DNA from: Notamacropus eugenii
Taxonomy: Eukaryota; Chordata; Mammalia; Diprotodontia; Macropodidae
Length of the DNA: 64,000 nt
Assembly (NCBI RefSeq): GCF_028372415.1
Contig: NC_092874.1
Location: 114,093,744-114,157,743 of the forward strand
Direction: 5' to 3'
This document shows, one piece after another, positions 45,521 through 56,579 of this stretch (positions within the stretch are counted from its first letter, which is position 1; each line of letters begins with the position of its first letter). Position numbers and translations under genes: made by a program. Below the pieces are notes generated by a model, which saw nothing but the letters and a program-made list of their open reading frames with translations, searched no databases and had not been told where the DNA came from.

Positions 45521-46861
45521 TTTAAATTGAATTATTTTTATTTGTTTTCAGTGTTCGACAATCACTTCCATATATCTTAAATTTTTTCCCCACTCCCTCT
45601 CCCTTATCCCTCCCTCCCTACCCCTCCCTCCCTGAGACATCATACAATCTTATATAGGTTCAACACGTACATTCCCAAGGGTCATTTTTCTAGGCAGAGA
45701 GAACAGAAGCAAAGTAAGAGTTGAGTAGTTCTGCTTTTTTTTTTAATTCATTATCATTACCCTGTCCTCCCTAAGCAGCATACCTTCTTTGGATCTCCTC
45801 TTTTACCCAACATTGTCAAGAAAGCACTTTTGTTGTTTTTAGCATTGCTGACCAGCCTCAGTTTGATCTGAGTTTTAGAGCTCATGACTGTTGTAGCCAT
45901 GCAGTGTTTATATATTTATATATTCATTCTTTCATCCTTTGCATATCTCTTAAAACTCTAAGGGTTTAGCTCTTTGTGTATCTTCATAATTTTATTTTTT
46001 TAATTTGAATTTTTATTGATGCCGTTTGTTTTTCTATTGCCTTTAAGCTCCAGTGTATCTTCCTTCCCTATCGTAGAGCTATCCCTTTAACAAAGAATAA
46101 AAAAGAGAAGCAGTAAAACTAACCAAAATATTAATTATCTAAGAAGATATGAAGTATTCCACACCTATAATCTCCCACCTCTGCAAAGAAGGGAGGCAAG
46201 TATATTCTCTTCTCTTCTTTTGCACTGAACTTTGTCATTATGATTTGGTAGCATTCTGTTATGGATTATTTTGTTTTTATTTTCATTTATATTGTTGTCC
46301 TTGTGTATATATTGTTTTCCTGTTCCTGCTTACTTCAGTTTTACATCAATTCGTTTAATGTTTTGACACTTCTTTCTGTATTTATTTATCATTTTTGGCA
46401 GCACTGTAATATTTCATTTCATTCACACACATTCATGTACCACTGTTTGTTTTAGCTAGTCCTCAACTCATAGGCCCTTATTTTGTTTTCAGTTCTTTTC
46501 TGTTGCACAAAATGCTGATATAAATATTTTGCTGTATGTGGGAATTCTTTTCATTATTGATCTTCTTAGGATAGATGCTTAGTAGTGGAATTTCCAAGTC
46601 AAAGGACATTTTATTCATTTTCTTAGCATAGTTCCAAATTGCTTTCCGAAGTGGTTAGACTAGTTTGCAGCTCTCCCAACAGATAATAGTATGTCTGTTT
46701 TCATATAATTCTTCCAACTTTCACTATGCCATCTGCTTGCCTTTGCTAGTTTTAGGTATGGTGTAAAATCTCAGTTTTGATTTTCGTGTCTCTTATTAGT
46801 GACTTTGAGCAATCTTTCATGTAATTATGGCTTTTGGTCTTATTTGTATTAATTTTTCTTG

Positions 46862-46865
<4 letters not shown>
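45521..46865 (-). repeat. L1 3' region, antisense, about 1.3 kb
   Basis: T-rich 3' end near 45521, then 'cctgagacatcatacaatct', a second L1-like tail at about 46000, and the inner 'ttccaaattgctttccgaag', 'gagcaatctttcatgtaatt'. Parallels the antisense copy at 59.66-60.56 kb. Probably two joined fragments. All frames are broken. Confidence 0.6.

Positions 46866-46890
<25 letters not shown>
46863..46890. repeat. (TA)n microsatellite
   Basis: About 13 TA units at the border of the L1 fragment. Confidence 0.9.
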
Positions 46891-46893
<3 letters not shown>

Positions 46894-47225
46894 TCCCTTA
46901 GTCTGATATCTTTGATACCACCATATTAGAGTTATTTGAGCATCATTCATTTTAGAAAGTGCTCACTTTTTCTCTTCGCTGGAAATGTTTCTGTTTGTAT
47001 CTTCAGAATTTCATTCTTAAGAGGTTTTCATCCTTCTGTGGCTTGATGTGTAGAACTTTAGGTCATAAGGTTCTACTGATCCTTTCTGGGAACCTTTTGA
47101 AATCTGTTTTCTTCCTTGTTGGTTAGAATGATTTGGTCCATAGTAGTAATTCTACTGGTCTTTTGGAGAATAAAATTATTATTAAGAAAAGCCAATGAAC
47201 TTCTTTTAAAAATTAATTTAAAAAA
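46891..47225. other. No clearly recognised feature
   Basis: AT-rich, possibly more LINE sequence; no family assigned. Confidence 0.3.
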
Positions 47226-47728
47226 TTGAAAGATGCTCCTTGGAAGGAAAGCTATGGTAAATCTGGACATCAGGCTAAAAAAAGTGAGACACCACCTTGT
47301 TGACAAAGGTTCATCTAATCAAAATTATGGTTTTTCCAATAGCAATGTATGCCTATAAAAGTTGGACTATAAGGAAGGTTTTTGAAATTGGTGCTGGAGA
47401 AGACTTTTGAGAGATCCTTGGGTAGTAAGGAGATCAAATCAGTTAATACTTAAAGAAATTAATTCACTGTTCACCGGAAGGTCAGATACTGAAGTTGAAG
47501 CTTAAATACTTTGGCCACATAATGAGAAAACAAGACTCATTGGAAAAGACCTTGATGTTGGGAAAGATTGAAGGCCAAACAGCAGAGGATGAGATGGATT
47601 GATAGTGTCATGGAAACAACAGACATAAATATAGACAGACTGAGAGATGGTGGAGAATAGAAGGGCCTGGCATGCTATGCTCTGTAGAGTCATGCAGAGT
47701 TGGACATGACTGAACAACAACAACAATG
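47226..47728 (+). mobile_element. BovB/RTE-type LINE 3' fragment
   Basis: Sense BovB end: 'caaaggttcatctaatcaaa', 'atggtttttccaatagcaat', 'gctggagaagacttttgaga', 'tactttggccacataatga', 'ctcattggaaaagaccttga', 'gttgggaaagattgaaggcc', and the tail 'gactgaacaacaacaacaat'. The coding end of the reverse-transcriptase ORF is present but broken. Its tail resembles the tails of MAR1 SINEs in this window. Confidence 0.85.
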
Positions 47729-48360
47729 AACTACCAACTTCTGCTTTTGTCTGCGACACCATTTCAGCAGATGTTTGGGTAGTTGAAATATCCCTCATTA
47801 ATACTCTATCGTGCCTTTATTCCAGACTTTTGTTCTTTCAAAAACATCAATTTCTTCCTTCCATTTGGATTGTCTGTAGTATACTTATGCAATAATACTG
47901 CGTTTTTCTCTCTCCTTTAATCTTAACGGGAATGTTCTCTCCATGCTATTCCCCTCTGGTTCTTACGTTTCTTCTCATAAGTATTTTTAATATGCAGTGC
48001 TATGTTGCGTCTTGTATATATTTTGTTTTATTTGTAAGATGTAGAATTCTACAACCATATTCCATAATTCCCATTGTTTCTGTCTTATCTGTGAAATCTA
48101 ATTTGGCTCCTTCATTAGGCTCTCTATAGTTTACCTTGTTTGTTATCTATACTTTTTTGCATTTGTATATATGGACATCTTAGTCCATAGATTCTATTTA
48201 TTATTGGCTTTCTTATATTTTTATCTCTGTTATTAGCTATTTTTGTTACTAATATTCTTACTTTATTATCTATACTTATATCTTCTTACCGTCTTTCTTA
48301 GACATTTTTCATCTTCCCAATCAGCTTTGTAAGTCTCTATGCACACTTTTTTTTGTTACA
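47729..48360 (-). repeat. Possible CR1/L3-like LINE remnant, antisense
   Basis: 'gtctgtagtatacttatgca' and 'ctccttcattaggctctct' vaguely follow an old antisense CR1-type repeat. Weak. Confidence 0.3.
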
Positions 48361-48754
48361 GGATTTCCTTCTTCCTTTTTTCTGTTTTTACTTTAAAAAG
48401 CCTCCATTTGTTTTTTTTAAGAATCATTAAATTTCATTCTCTGAAAACTAGAAAGGAAATGCTTTACTAACTTTTAAAATCTTTTCTTCTAAATGAGAAA
48501 GTACTTTGAGTAGCCAGAGATCACTTTGTTGACCATTGGAGAAAACCATCACATACTCTATGTATATCACTGAATAATTCTCCTTACCCTTCACAATTAC
48601 TAGAAGAGAGATCTTCAGTTCTTTTAAACAGCTCTTATCAGTTCTTGTGAACTCCTGTAATGAACTAACTCCTGTGCACGCTCTTGGAGTTCATTTCCTC
48701 TTAGGATCACTAGTCCCTCTGCTTTTACAAGCCGTATAAATCAGCCTCTGAGAA
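48361..48754. other. No recognised feature
   Basis: No supported gene or repeat. Confidence 0.3.
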
Positions 48755-48925
48755 GCAATGCAGTATAATGCAGAGAGTCAGGAAGTTTGAGGTGCAGTAC
48801 TTGTTCTGTCTAATTAGGTGATGTTGTAGCTCATGAACTTAATTTATAAAATTAAAGGAGTTAAACTAGATAGTCACTGAATTGCCTTTCAGTTCTAACG
48901 TTGTTATCCTTCATTCTGCTAGCAC
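48755..48925 (+). repeat. MIR/THER SINE fragment
   Basis: 'gcaatgcagtataatgcaga', 'aattgcctttcagttctaac' follow MIR order. Confidence 0.45.
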
Positions 48926-49264
48926 AGTCATATGTGTGACTGAATATGTGTTGGTCTTGGTGTTTAATGTTTAGTAGAAAAGATAGTCCATTTTGTTGTT
49001 TGCTCTATAGAATTAAAATGACAAAGATGCTCCATTTCCCCTTCAACAGAGCATAGATTTTCCATAGGTAAATTTCTGGTTTGCTGTACATGAAATGTTA
49101 AGCTATTGTATGATTTGATAAGTAGGTGCTGAGTGGAGAATCATAACAATAAGTTGTTATGTGCTGTCAGGTTTCCAAAGAAGGGAATGACAAATATGGA
49201 CTGGAGTAGTAGAAAATTTCTTGAAATAGCTAGGACTCCACTTGGTCATTAGAGTTGAACCAGT

Positions 49265-49595
49265 CAAAAGATCTGAGTATCTGAGATGAAAGGAAAAAAA
49301 ATGGCTGAATATAGGGGTATGGAGCAGAAATTAACATGGCTTATGATGGGAGGATGTGAGAAGATTACTCTGCCCAGACAGGGCAATGTATTAATAAATG
49401 ATAAGATGATATAGGTAGAGTGGGACAAGACTATATTGAAAACTTGCAAAAATATTTTAATGCAGAGAATAGGATCAGACCGCTATTATAATGGAGCAAA
49501 AATGAGAGAATAAAAGTCATGTTTGAGAAAGATTAGTTTTGCAAGTGGAATGGAAAGGGAAGATATGAGGGATCTCTTTAAGGAAAAATAAATCA
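49265..49595 (-). repeat. L2-like remnant, antisense
   Basis: 'tgcagagaataggatcagac' and neighbouring purine-rich text resemble antisense L2. Confidence 0.4.
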
Positions 49596-49666
49596 GTGAC
49601 TAGGCATAGTGCAGTCCTTGAAAAAATTATTTTGGAATTTTGGATTTAGTGAGCCAAATAATTCCT

Positions 49667-49685
49667 CCCCCCCCCCCCCCCCCCC
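49667..49685. repeat. C19 homopolymer
   Basis: Nineteen consecutive C, the longest homopolymer of C here. The G19 complement can form a G-quadruplex. Length may be unreliable in assembly. Confidence 0.9.
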
Positions 49686-50129
49686 ACACCTCTGTCTCAC
49701 TTTTTCCATTGGAAAAAGGTAATATCTTGCCATAAGACCTTGGTTCCCAACTTCAAATTGAGACCTTGAGGCAGAGTTACTGAGACTTAATAAAGGGTAT
49801 GGAAGGATGTTTTGGGAATGGTCAGAGAGATCTGTGTACATCTGGCCAGCACCAGACATGCTGTCATCCATCTATCTCTTCCTCCTCTCTCTTAAAATCT
49901 AGAATTGGAGTGAGTGTCATAGAAGGTGAGAAGGCCAAATAGTTCCTAGACAGGTCCATTGTTGCTGCTTATACTCATTTTACTAATCAGTATGGTAGCC
50001 ACTTCTTTTAAATGATGAATACTTTAATAATTAAATATCCTTACATCAGTAGGTATGATTCCATCAGTGTAGGTATTCCTTCCATTAATACAGTTCACAG
50101 CTCATCTATAATCTGTTTGAACATTAAGA

Positions 50130-50212
50130 TGATCTAGGTGTGTTAGTATGTGCCTGTAGTTCCTGTTGCTTGGGTAGTTGAGGCTGATGGATAGCTTAAG
50201 TTTAGGAGTTAC
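50130..50212 (+). ncRNA. 7SL (SRP) RNA-like pseudogene fragment
   Basis: 'gtgcctgtagttcctgttgc', 'ttgggtagttgaggctgatg' and 'atagcttaagtttaggagtt' align to the 5' (Alu) domain of SRP RNA at roughly three quarters identity by eye. About 83 bases remain and the S domain is absent, so it is a retropseudogene or 7SL-derived SINE fragment, not a gene. Confidence 0.68.
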
Positions 50213-50299
50213 AGAAAGTAACTTAACAGCACGAAATGAGAAATTAAGTAAACCTTTTGTTTACCATTTCTGTTTTTGACATTTGTGATTTAATTTAAG

Positions 50300-50322
50300 C
50301 TGCTCAACCACCAACTGGAAAG
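50300..50322 (+). other. Candidate 23 nt microexon (C)
   Basis: Follows a weak acceptor 'gatttaatttaag' and precedes AAG|GTACAG. With one base carried from candidate B it reads AAQPPTGK and ends on a codon boundary. No family recognised; low support. Confidence 0.15.
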
Positions 50323-50329
50323 GTACAGT

Positions 50330-51290
50330 TAATGCAAACTTCTTATTCCATATAAAACAAAATACATTTTTAACAATTTAAGATATTTCTTTTGCATCTT
50401 CATTGTTATTTTAGGAGGTTGATTAGTTAAGGTTTTCTTCTTTGATGTTTAATCTCCTTGAGACTAACTTTTAAGTGCTAATTTGAAAGCATTATTTTAT
50501 ATGAATAATCTCCTGCCTTTACTGATCTGGGGTAAAAATAATTTCTATATTTTTTATGTAGTGTTCATTAGTCTACACACATTTGTTGAAAAACCTCTCT
50601 GAGGCTAGAATTAGGAAAAATTCTGGTGGAAGTACAAGAATTTGGAAGACACAGTTCACTCTATAGACACAAGACCCTGTGTGAAACAGAAATTTGTTTG
50701 CTTACACTTTCTAAACAAGTGTCATCCTAGAATTTGTTATACAAGAAACCCAGGACATAGCCTGACATGTACCCCAAACTTGAGACTAGGTTTCAAAGGT
50801 TGGAGAAGGTTTGTAAGGGTCTCATGGCTTGAGATTGAGTAAAGTCACTTCAGGAGGTAAAGTCAGGGTCAGAATGAAATGCTTGTGCTTGCTGTAGCTT
50901 AACTTGATTCCTGTGAATTCCTTTGGAAAGAAAAGGGAAGGTATCTAAAGAAACTGCACAGGGAGTTCATAGACTAGCTTAGAAAAGATCTTGTAAGAGA
51001 TGAGAATAAGGGCAAGGTGAACTGAAGGCTTAAAGAAATGGCAAAGTAGTTTTAAGTTTCTGCAAGGGTATAAATCCCATTATGAACTGAAGTTTATCAA
51101 ATGTAGAGATAATGAAAAGGTCTTTTTTTAGTTGGGTTGGGGGCAAGAAGATCAAGAGACAAAGTTGAACTTCTATTTTCCTTCTTTATTTTTTTCCCTT
51201 GAGAATGATCTTTAGAGTGGAAAGGATAGAGTTTAAGGCATTCACATGGGATGGAAAGTTAAGATAACTTTAGGAGATAGTAAAAAAAGT
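50330..51290. other. No recognised feature
   Basis: No gene supported; the short + strand frame near 50.64-50.84 kb has no resemblance to any family. Confidence 0.35.
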
Positions 51291-51295
51291 GGTTA

Positions 51296-51470
51296 TAAGT
51301 AATTTTTAATTGTGTCCAATTCTTTGTGACACCTTTTGTGATTTTCTTGGCATAGATACTGGAAGGGTTTGCCATTTCTTCCTTCAGTTCATTTTGTAGA
51401 TGAGGAAACTGAGACTATCAGGCTTAAGTGACTTGTCCCAGGTAACACAGTAAACTCAATATTGGTGAGC
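51296..51470 (-). mobile_element. MAR1-type SINE, antisense, partial
   Basis: 'ttgtgtccaattctttgtga', 'gggtttgccatttcttcct', 'gtagatgaggaaactgagac' and 'aagtgacttgtcccaggt'. Confidence 0.75.
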
Positions 51471-51729
51471 AGTGTAGTCTCAGCTAGTGAAGCAAATGTG
51501 ACCTTAGGTCATTTTAAAGAAGTGTAGTGTTTAGAGTTGCAGTGGTTTCTTCAGAAGCGAAAAATGTAGAGACAGGGCCCACTGGTTCGTTGGGTAGGTC
51601 ATGAGGAAATGGATGAAAAATGCACAGAAATAGATGACATGAATGAGTTGCTTCCCTGTGTACTTAAATTGCTGAAATCACAGATGTGCTGAAGGTGACA
51701 GCTAGGAAGTCACTGATATAATTCTCCTG

Positions 51730-51965
51730 ATCAGCCTAGATTTAGAGTATTGTGTCAAGTTATACACAACACATTTTAAAAAGGAGGGTGACTAGCAGGT
51801 TGAGGGGACGTGAAACTCTGCCATACAGGGAGCAGTAGAAGAAACTGTAAAAACTTAGTCTATGGAAGAGATGATTGAAGGGGAACATGACAGTTATCTT
51901 CTACTATTTGTTGTGTAGAAGAAGGGTTGCATATTTAGAATTGTGAAAGTTAGGGTTATAGAAAA
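51730..51965 (+). repeat. CR1/L3-type LINE 3' region, sense
   Basis: 'tagagtattgtgtcaagtta', 'ggagggtgactagcaggttg', 'gaaggggaacatgacagtta' and 'tagaagaagggttgcatat' match a mammalian CR1/L3 repeat in sense direction. Confidence 0.6.
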
Positions 51966-52009
51966 GATGTCAGAGGGGCCTAAGGCCTTGGTGTATAATT
52001 TGACAACAG

Positions 52010-52196
52010 CAGTGGTGTCTAACTAATAGAGGAATAGAAACCATAAACCATAAATAAGGATCCTTGCAGGCTCTAGTGTTAAGATGGAATGTTCCCTATG
52101 CCTTACTATATTTTTGTTTATTTTATTAAATATTTCCCAGTTTGCTTTGGACTGCAACTGAGAATATTGCAGGCTGTGCATGTGTGATAGCCTCTG
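52010..52196. mobile_element. hAT-type MITE, about 187 bp
   Basis: Left 'cagtggtgtctaactaata', inner 'taaataaggatccttgcagg' and 'attttattaaatatttccca', right 'gcatgtgtgatagcctctg'. Same family as 62070-62278. Flanks share only ACAG at the right positions. Confidence 0.65.
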
Positions 52197-52284
52197 CTCT
52201 ACAGAACCCCCGAGAAGTAGTCTTTCAGTAAAGGCCAAACTGCCTCAAAAAGTTAGTGAAATCCTAGTCCCTAGATGTTTTTTA

Positions 52285-52560
52285 GCTTTTATTGAAGGAC
52301 TTTCAGTGGTAGGAGACTCATTACCTTTCATGGTAATCCATTCCCTTTCTTAACAGTATTAACAATTTTTTCCCCCATTGTGATGAAATTGGCCTTTTCC
52401 ACTGAGTGGTCCTAGTTCTGCCTTCTGTGACCAAGCAGAATGCCTAATCCCTGTTTTTTATATGACAGTCTTTCAGATTATTTGAAGACTGAAATAATTC
52501 TCCCTCAATCAGCTTTTTTTCCCTTTTAGTTTTCCTTTTTTGTTCTGTACCTGACAAATA
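52285..52560 (-). repeat. CR1/L3-type LINE 3' region, antisense
   Basis: 'cctagttctgccttctgtga', 'ccaagcagaatgcctaatcc' and 'gacagtctttcagattattt' mirror the sense copy at 51730-51965, making an inverted pair with a hAT MITE between. Confidence 0.65.
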
Positions 52561-52734
52561 TCAAACATGAATTTTCATAAATATATAACAGAAGGAGGAT
52601 TCTATGTGAAATAATATCTGGTAAGCATAGCTTGCATTCCTTTTTTTAGATATTTAAAATGGTTTCACTACAGCCTCTTTAATCAACACTTTACACACCA
52701 AAATACCAATGAAAAAAACTTTAAAAATGTATAA

Positions 52735-53335
52735 TTAATTTACTTATTTTTGGTTTTCAGCATTCACTTTCATAAGATTTTGAGTTTTCAATTTTCTCTC
52801 CCGTCCTCTCTTCTCTCCAAGACAGCATGCAGTCTGATATAGGTGCTATTTATACATTCATATTTAACATTTTCACATTAGTCGTGATGAAAAGAAGAAT
52901 TAGAACTAATGGGAAGAACCATGAAAAGGAAGAAACAAAACAACCAAAGAAAAGAAGAGCAAATACTATGCTTCCATCTGCATTCAGACTGCACAGTTCT
53001 TTTCTGGATGTGGATAGCATTTTCCGTCGAGTCTTTTGGAGTTGTCTTATATCCTTGCATTGCTGAGAAGAGTTATCAAAATCAGTGATAACACAGCGTG
53101 ACTGTTACTGGGTACAATGTTCTCCTGGTTCTGCTCATTTCACTCAGTAGCTTGCATTTCTTCTTCTTCTTCTTCTTCTTCTTCTTTTTTTACTTTATTT
53201 ATTTTTATTTTTCTGCTTTCATTTCTAAAAGATTTTGATTTCCACATTTTCTCCCCTTCTCTCATAGTTCCAAATTGCTCTTCAGAATGGTTGGATCAGT
53301 TCACGACTCCACCAACAATAGTACTTTGCATTTCT
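52735..53335 (-). repeat. L1 3' region, antisense
   Basis: 'gcatgcagtctgatataggt', 'gtcttttggagttgtcttat', 'ctcctggttctgctcattt' and 'ttccaaattgctcttcagaa' are antisense L1 landmarks. A (TTC)n run lies at 53158-53186 where a second L1 tail appears to join. Confidence 0.65.
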
Positions 53336-54223
53336 TAAGAAAATATTTTAAATTCAACATTTCACTTTGAAATTTACCTTGCTTTTCTGTGTCTCCATCT
53401 GACCCTTTTCTTCTATTCATTTTAAAAAATACTCTAATGATACTTTTTTCTTTTTTGGGAGAATCCTTATTAATAGTCACCTCCCTCCCAAATCCCCTAA
53501 CCCTAATTAAAAAACAAATCACCCTCCCTTTTAGTAGGCATAATCAAATAAAATAAATCTACATATTAACCATCTCTGAATGTGTATCTATCAGCCTACC
53601 CTCTCATGTTTCCTACCTCCTTGTCAAAAAGTGGAAAACATGCTTTATTTGAAAAAAAAAAAATTCATTTAGCTAATCTGCCTCCCCCACTCCCTTCTTG
53701 TACGAACATGAATAATTAAGCAAAAACAGATTTCCACATTGAATCTTCTAAAAAAAAATTTTTTTTTCTCATTCTTCTCTGAGTACTTTACCTTTCCCTC
53801 AAGAGGTAGATGGTATTTTTCATCATGAATCTTCTGGAACTATGATTGATCATTATGCTGATCAGAGTTTCTAAATCTTTCTGAATTGTTTGCCTTTACC
53901 ATCTTATAATCATTGTATAAATTTTCCTCCCAGTTCTGCTCTCTTCACTATGTATCAATTTATATGTCTTCCCAAGGATCTCTGAACCATCTCCTTTATC
54001 ATTTCTTATATAACTTCTTCAGCCATTCTACAATTTATGGGCACCTCATTATATTCAAATTCTTCACCACCACGAAAAGAACTGTACTGTTTTTGTACAT
54101 CCTTAGTTTGTCTTGCTTAGGACTGATCTCTTCCTTTTTATGTACTTTCTCTTATTCCTCCTCTTCCCTTCTCCCCTTTCCCTCCTATTTCCCTTTTGAG
54201 TGAAGCTTACATTTTTGTACTGA

Positions 54224-54227
<4 letters not shown>

Positions 54228-54264
<37 letters not shown>
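54228..54264. repeat. (TG)n microsatellite
   Basis: Eighteen uninterrupted TG units plus one base. Confidence 0.95.
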
Positions 54265-54266
<2 letters not shown>

Positions 54267-55003
54267 TTGTATTTTCTTTCCTCCTTTGATCAGTTCAGAT
54301 GAGTGAGTTTCAAGTGTCAGCCACTTCTCCCCTCATTTGTATAGATTTCCTTTACCTTCTTGGCACCCCCTTCCCCTATATTCTTCCTTTTCTCTTTCCA
54401 TTTTTCTTTTAAGATCATCAAGACTTAACGGTACCACTTCCAGGTCTTCTGTCTAATTAGACTCCCTATAGGACCCCTGATTATGATAGGGTGTAGAGGG
54501 GACATATGTACTAACTTATGTAATAATGTAAACAGTTGATTCTGGTTGAGTCCCTAATATAACCATTCATGTTTACCTTTTTATGTTTTTTTTGACACCT
54601 TTGTTCATATTTCAGAGCTTCTGCTCAGCTCTTCATTTTTATCAGGAATACTTGGAAGTTCTCTAATTAAAGGTTCATTTTCCCACTGGTATGATTATAC
54701 TCGGTTTTGCTGGCTAAGTTATTCTTGAATGTAAGTCTATATGTATCCTTGGCCATTTAGAATATTGTACTCCAGCATTTCTGCTCCTTTATTGTGGTAA
54801 CTACTGAATCATGGTTGATTCTGACAAGATCCTTGATACTTGACTTCTTTCTTTTTGGCTGCTTTCAGTATTTTTCCTTTGGCCTGGAAGCTCTGGATTT
54901 TGGCAACAATGTTCTGGGAGTTTTCATTTTGGGGTTTTAGGAGGTGACCATTGGATTCGGTTTCGACTTTGCCCTCTGATTCTAAGAGATCTGGACAGCT
55001 ATC

Positions 55004-55533
55004 TGTAGCACCAATGTGATATTCACAGTACCTGTGGCAGCCATGAATATGCCAGTGCAGTTCTTAATCATGAGATACAACAGACTTTCCACATGGAAGA
55101 CAGAATCAGAACATTTATTCAGACATCAGAAAGCCAAATCCATCATAGTAACAAAGTAATCCGTCATAGTAACCAGGAAGTCTATACACATTATCAAGTT
55201 TTCCCACAAACAGGCTCCCCTAAGCAAAATCACAAACAAGCTCTCCAACTCACACTAGCCAGCTGCCTGCTTGCTTGCATCCTTCCCAGCTCTGATTGCC
55301 CTCTGACTAACTTCTCAGCTCTATTCTAGCCCTGCCTCTTCTTGTTCCACCCCTCCTCTTGCACTCCTTCCTGTTCCACCTGTTCAGTTCAGTAAGCTCT
55401 TCCCACCACAGGCTTCATGTGACTCATACTTCCATGTGACCCAGGCAGGTCACATGGGCCTGTTAATGGAGGGGAAAGGTCTTCTCATTAAGAAGCAAAA
55501 TTACATTAACAATAAGCAAAATTTATCATTACA
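55004..55533 (-). mobile_element. Solo LTR of an endogenous retrovirus, antisense, with 5 bp duplication
   Basis: A 530 bp unit that on the minus strand begins TGTAATGATAAATTTTG and ends ATTGGTGCTACA, the TG...CA borders of an LTR. AATAAA on the minus strand is at 55114-55119, close to the 3' end as expected for R. The direct repeat CTATC flanks it (54999-55003 and 55534-55538). No internal viral genes adjoin, so it is a solo LTR left by recombination. It interrupts the half-LINE. The retroviral class is not decided. Confidence 0.8.
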
Positions 55534-56579
55534 CTATCTTTTATGGCTTCCAGATTCTGTTTTGGTCATGGCTTTTAGATAGTCCAATGATTGTTACATT
55601 TTTTTCTTATATTTTTATATTTTTTCCTATTTTTTTTCTTATTTTTTTCTCCTCTATTTGTTTTCCAGGTCAGTTGTTTTTTGTTTTGTTTTTTGCTGTG
55701 AGATACATTACATGTTCTATTTTTAGAAAGTCTTTTGGTTTTGTGTTAATATTTCTTCTTGTTTTGTGGAGTCTTTGGCTTCTCTTTGGTTTATTCTAGT
55801 TTTCAGAGTTTGTTGCTTGGGCCAAGTTTTGTATGTCTTGTGCCAAGCTGTTAATTTCCTTTCCAATTCTTCTATAACTCTCATTTCTTTTTCAGTTGTT
55901 TCCTCTTCAGGCTTTAATTTCATTGATTAAAAATATTTTGAACTTAAAAAAAAATCTTACTCCTGCAGGAATTTTTATTTAAGTTATTCCCAAGCTGTGG
56001 GCTTTTGTTTTTTCTTTTTGAAGCTTTGTTTGTAGATGTTTTAGAACTGATTTTTTTTCTGTGTTTATGACTTGAACATTCCTGTTACCATAATAGCTTT
56101 TTATGATTGAATTGGTTATTTTTTTTTTCTGACTTTAGACTTTATGTCTGGACAAGACTGTATACTTCTGAAAGTAGAAGTTTGAACTGATTCTGCTATT
56201 GCTACTGTTGTTGCTGCTGCTGTTGGGTAATTGAGTATTGTGTTATTCTAGTAGCTCAGAGGCAACTCGGATTGGAGTCTGGCAGGCTTTCAGTGCTTGT
56301 AAAGTGATGTGTCTGATCCAGGACAAAGTCTGATTGCTCCCGCTGAGTTCTGAGCTCTGCAAATTCCTGACTTGCATTTGGGTCTGAATAACTAGTCTGT
56401 GGGCTAGTCCCATTTGGAGGAGTCTACAGCACTGATGATTCAAAGTGACAGAATTGTGAGCATCCATTTGGTCTAGGATTCCTATTCTGATTATTCTTCA
56501 GTCTTCAGGTTGACCTGGAAGCTGGTACTATGAGACCTTACTCTACTCCTGTGGTCTGAACCACCCTGCTGCTGAAAAA

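Larger units (their letters stand above)
53540..56575 (-). mobile_element. Second half-LINE (HAL1/L1-type), antisense, split by a solo LTR
   Basis: The 3' side (53540-54900) contains 'gcaaaaacagatttccacat', shared with the antisense element at 27.7 kb, and a (TG)n run at 54228-54264 in the place of the HAL1 (AC)n. The ORF1-like region runs about 54.6-56.0 kb. A minus-strand frame at 55923-55723 reads EELERKLTAWHKTYKTWP, a decayed ORF1p coiled coil. 5' UTR-like sequence ends near 56575. No reverse-transcriptase sequence is seen. Confidence 0.6.

Noticed and set aside
53913-54203. 96-codon Phe/Ser/Leu-rich + strand frame
   Set aside because: It lies in the reverse complement of a LINE 3' UTR; the hydrophobic look comes from T-rich DNA.
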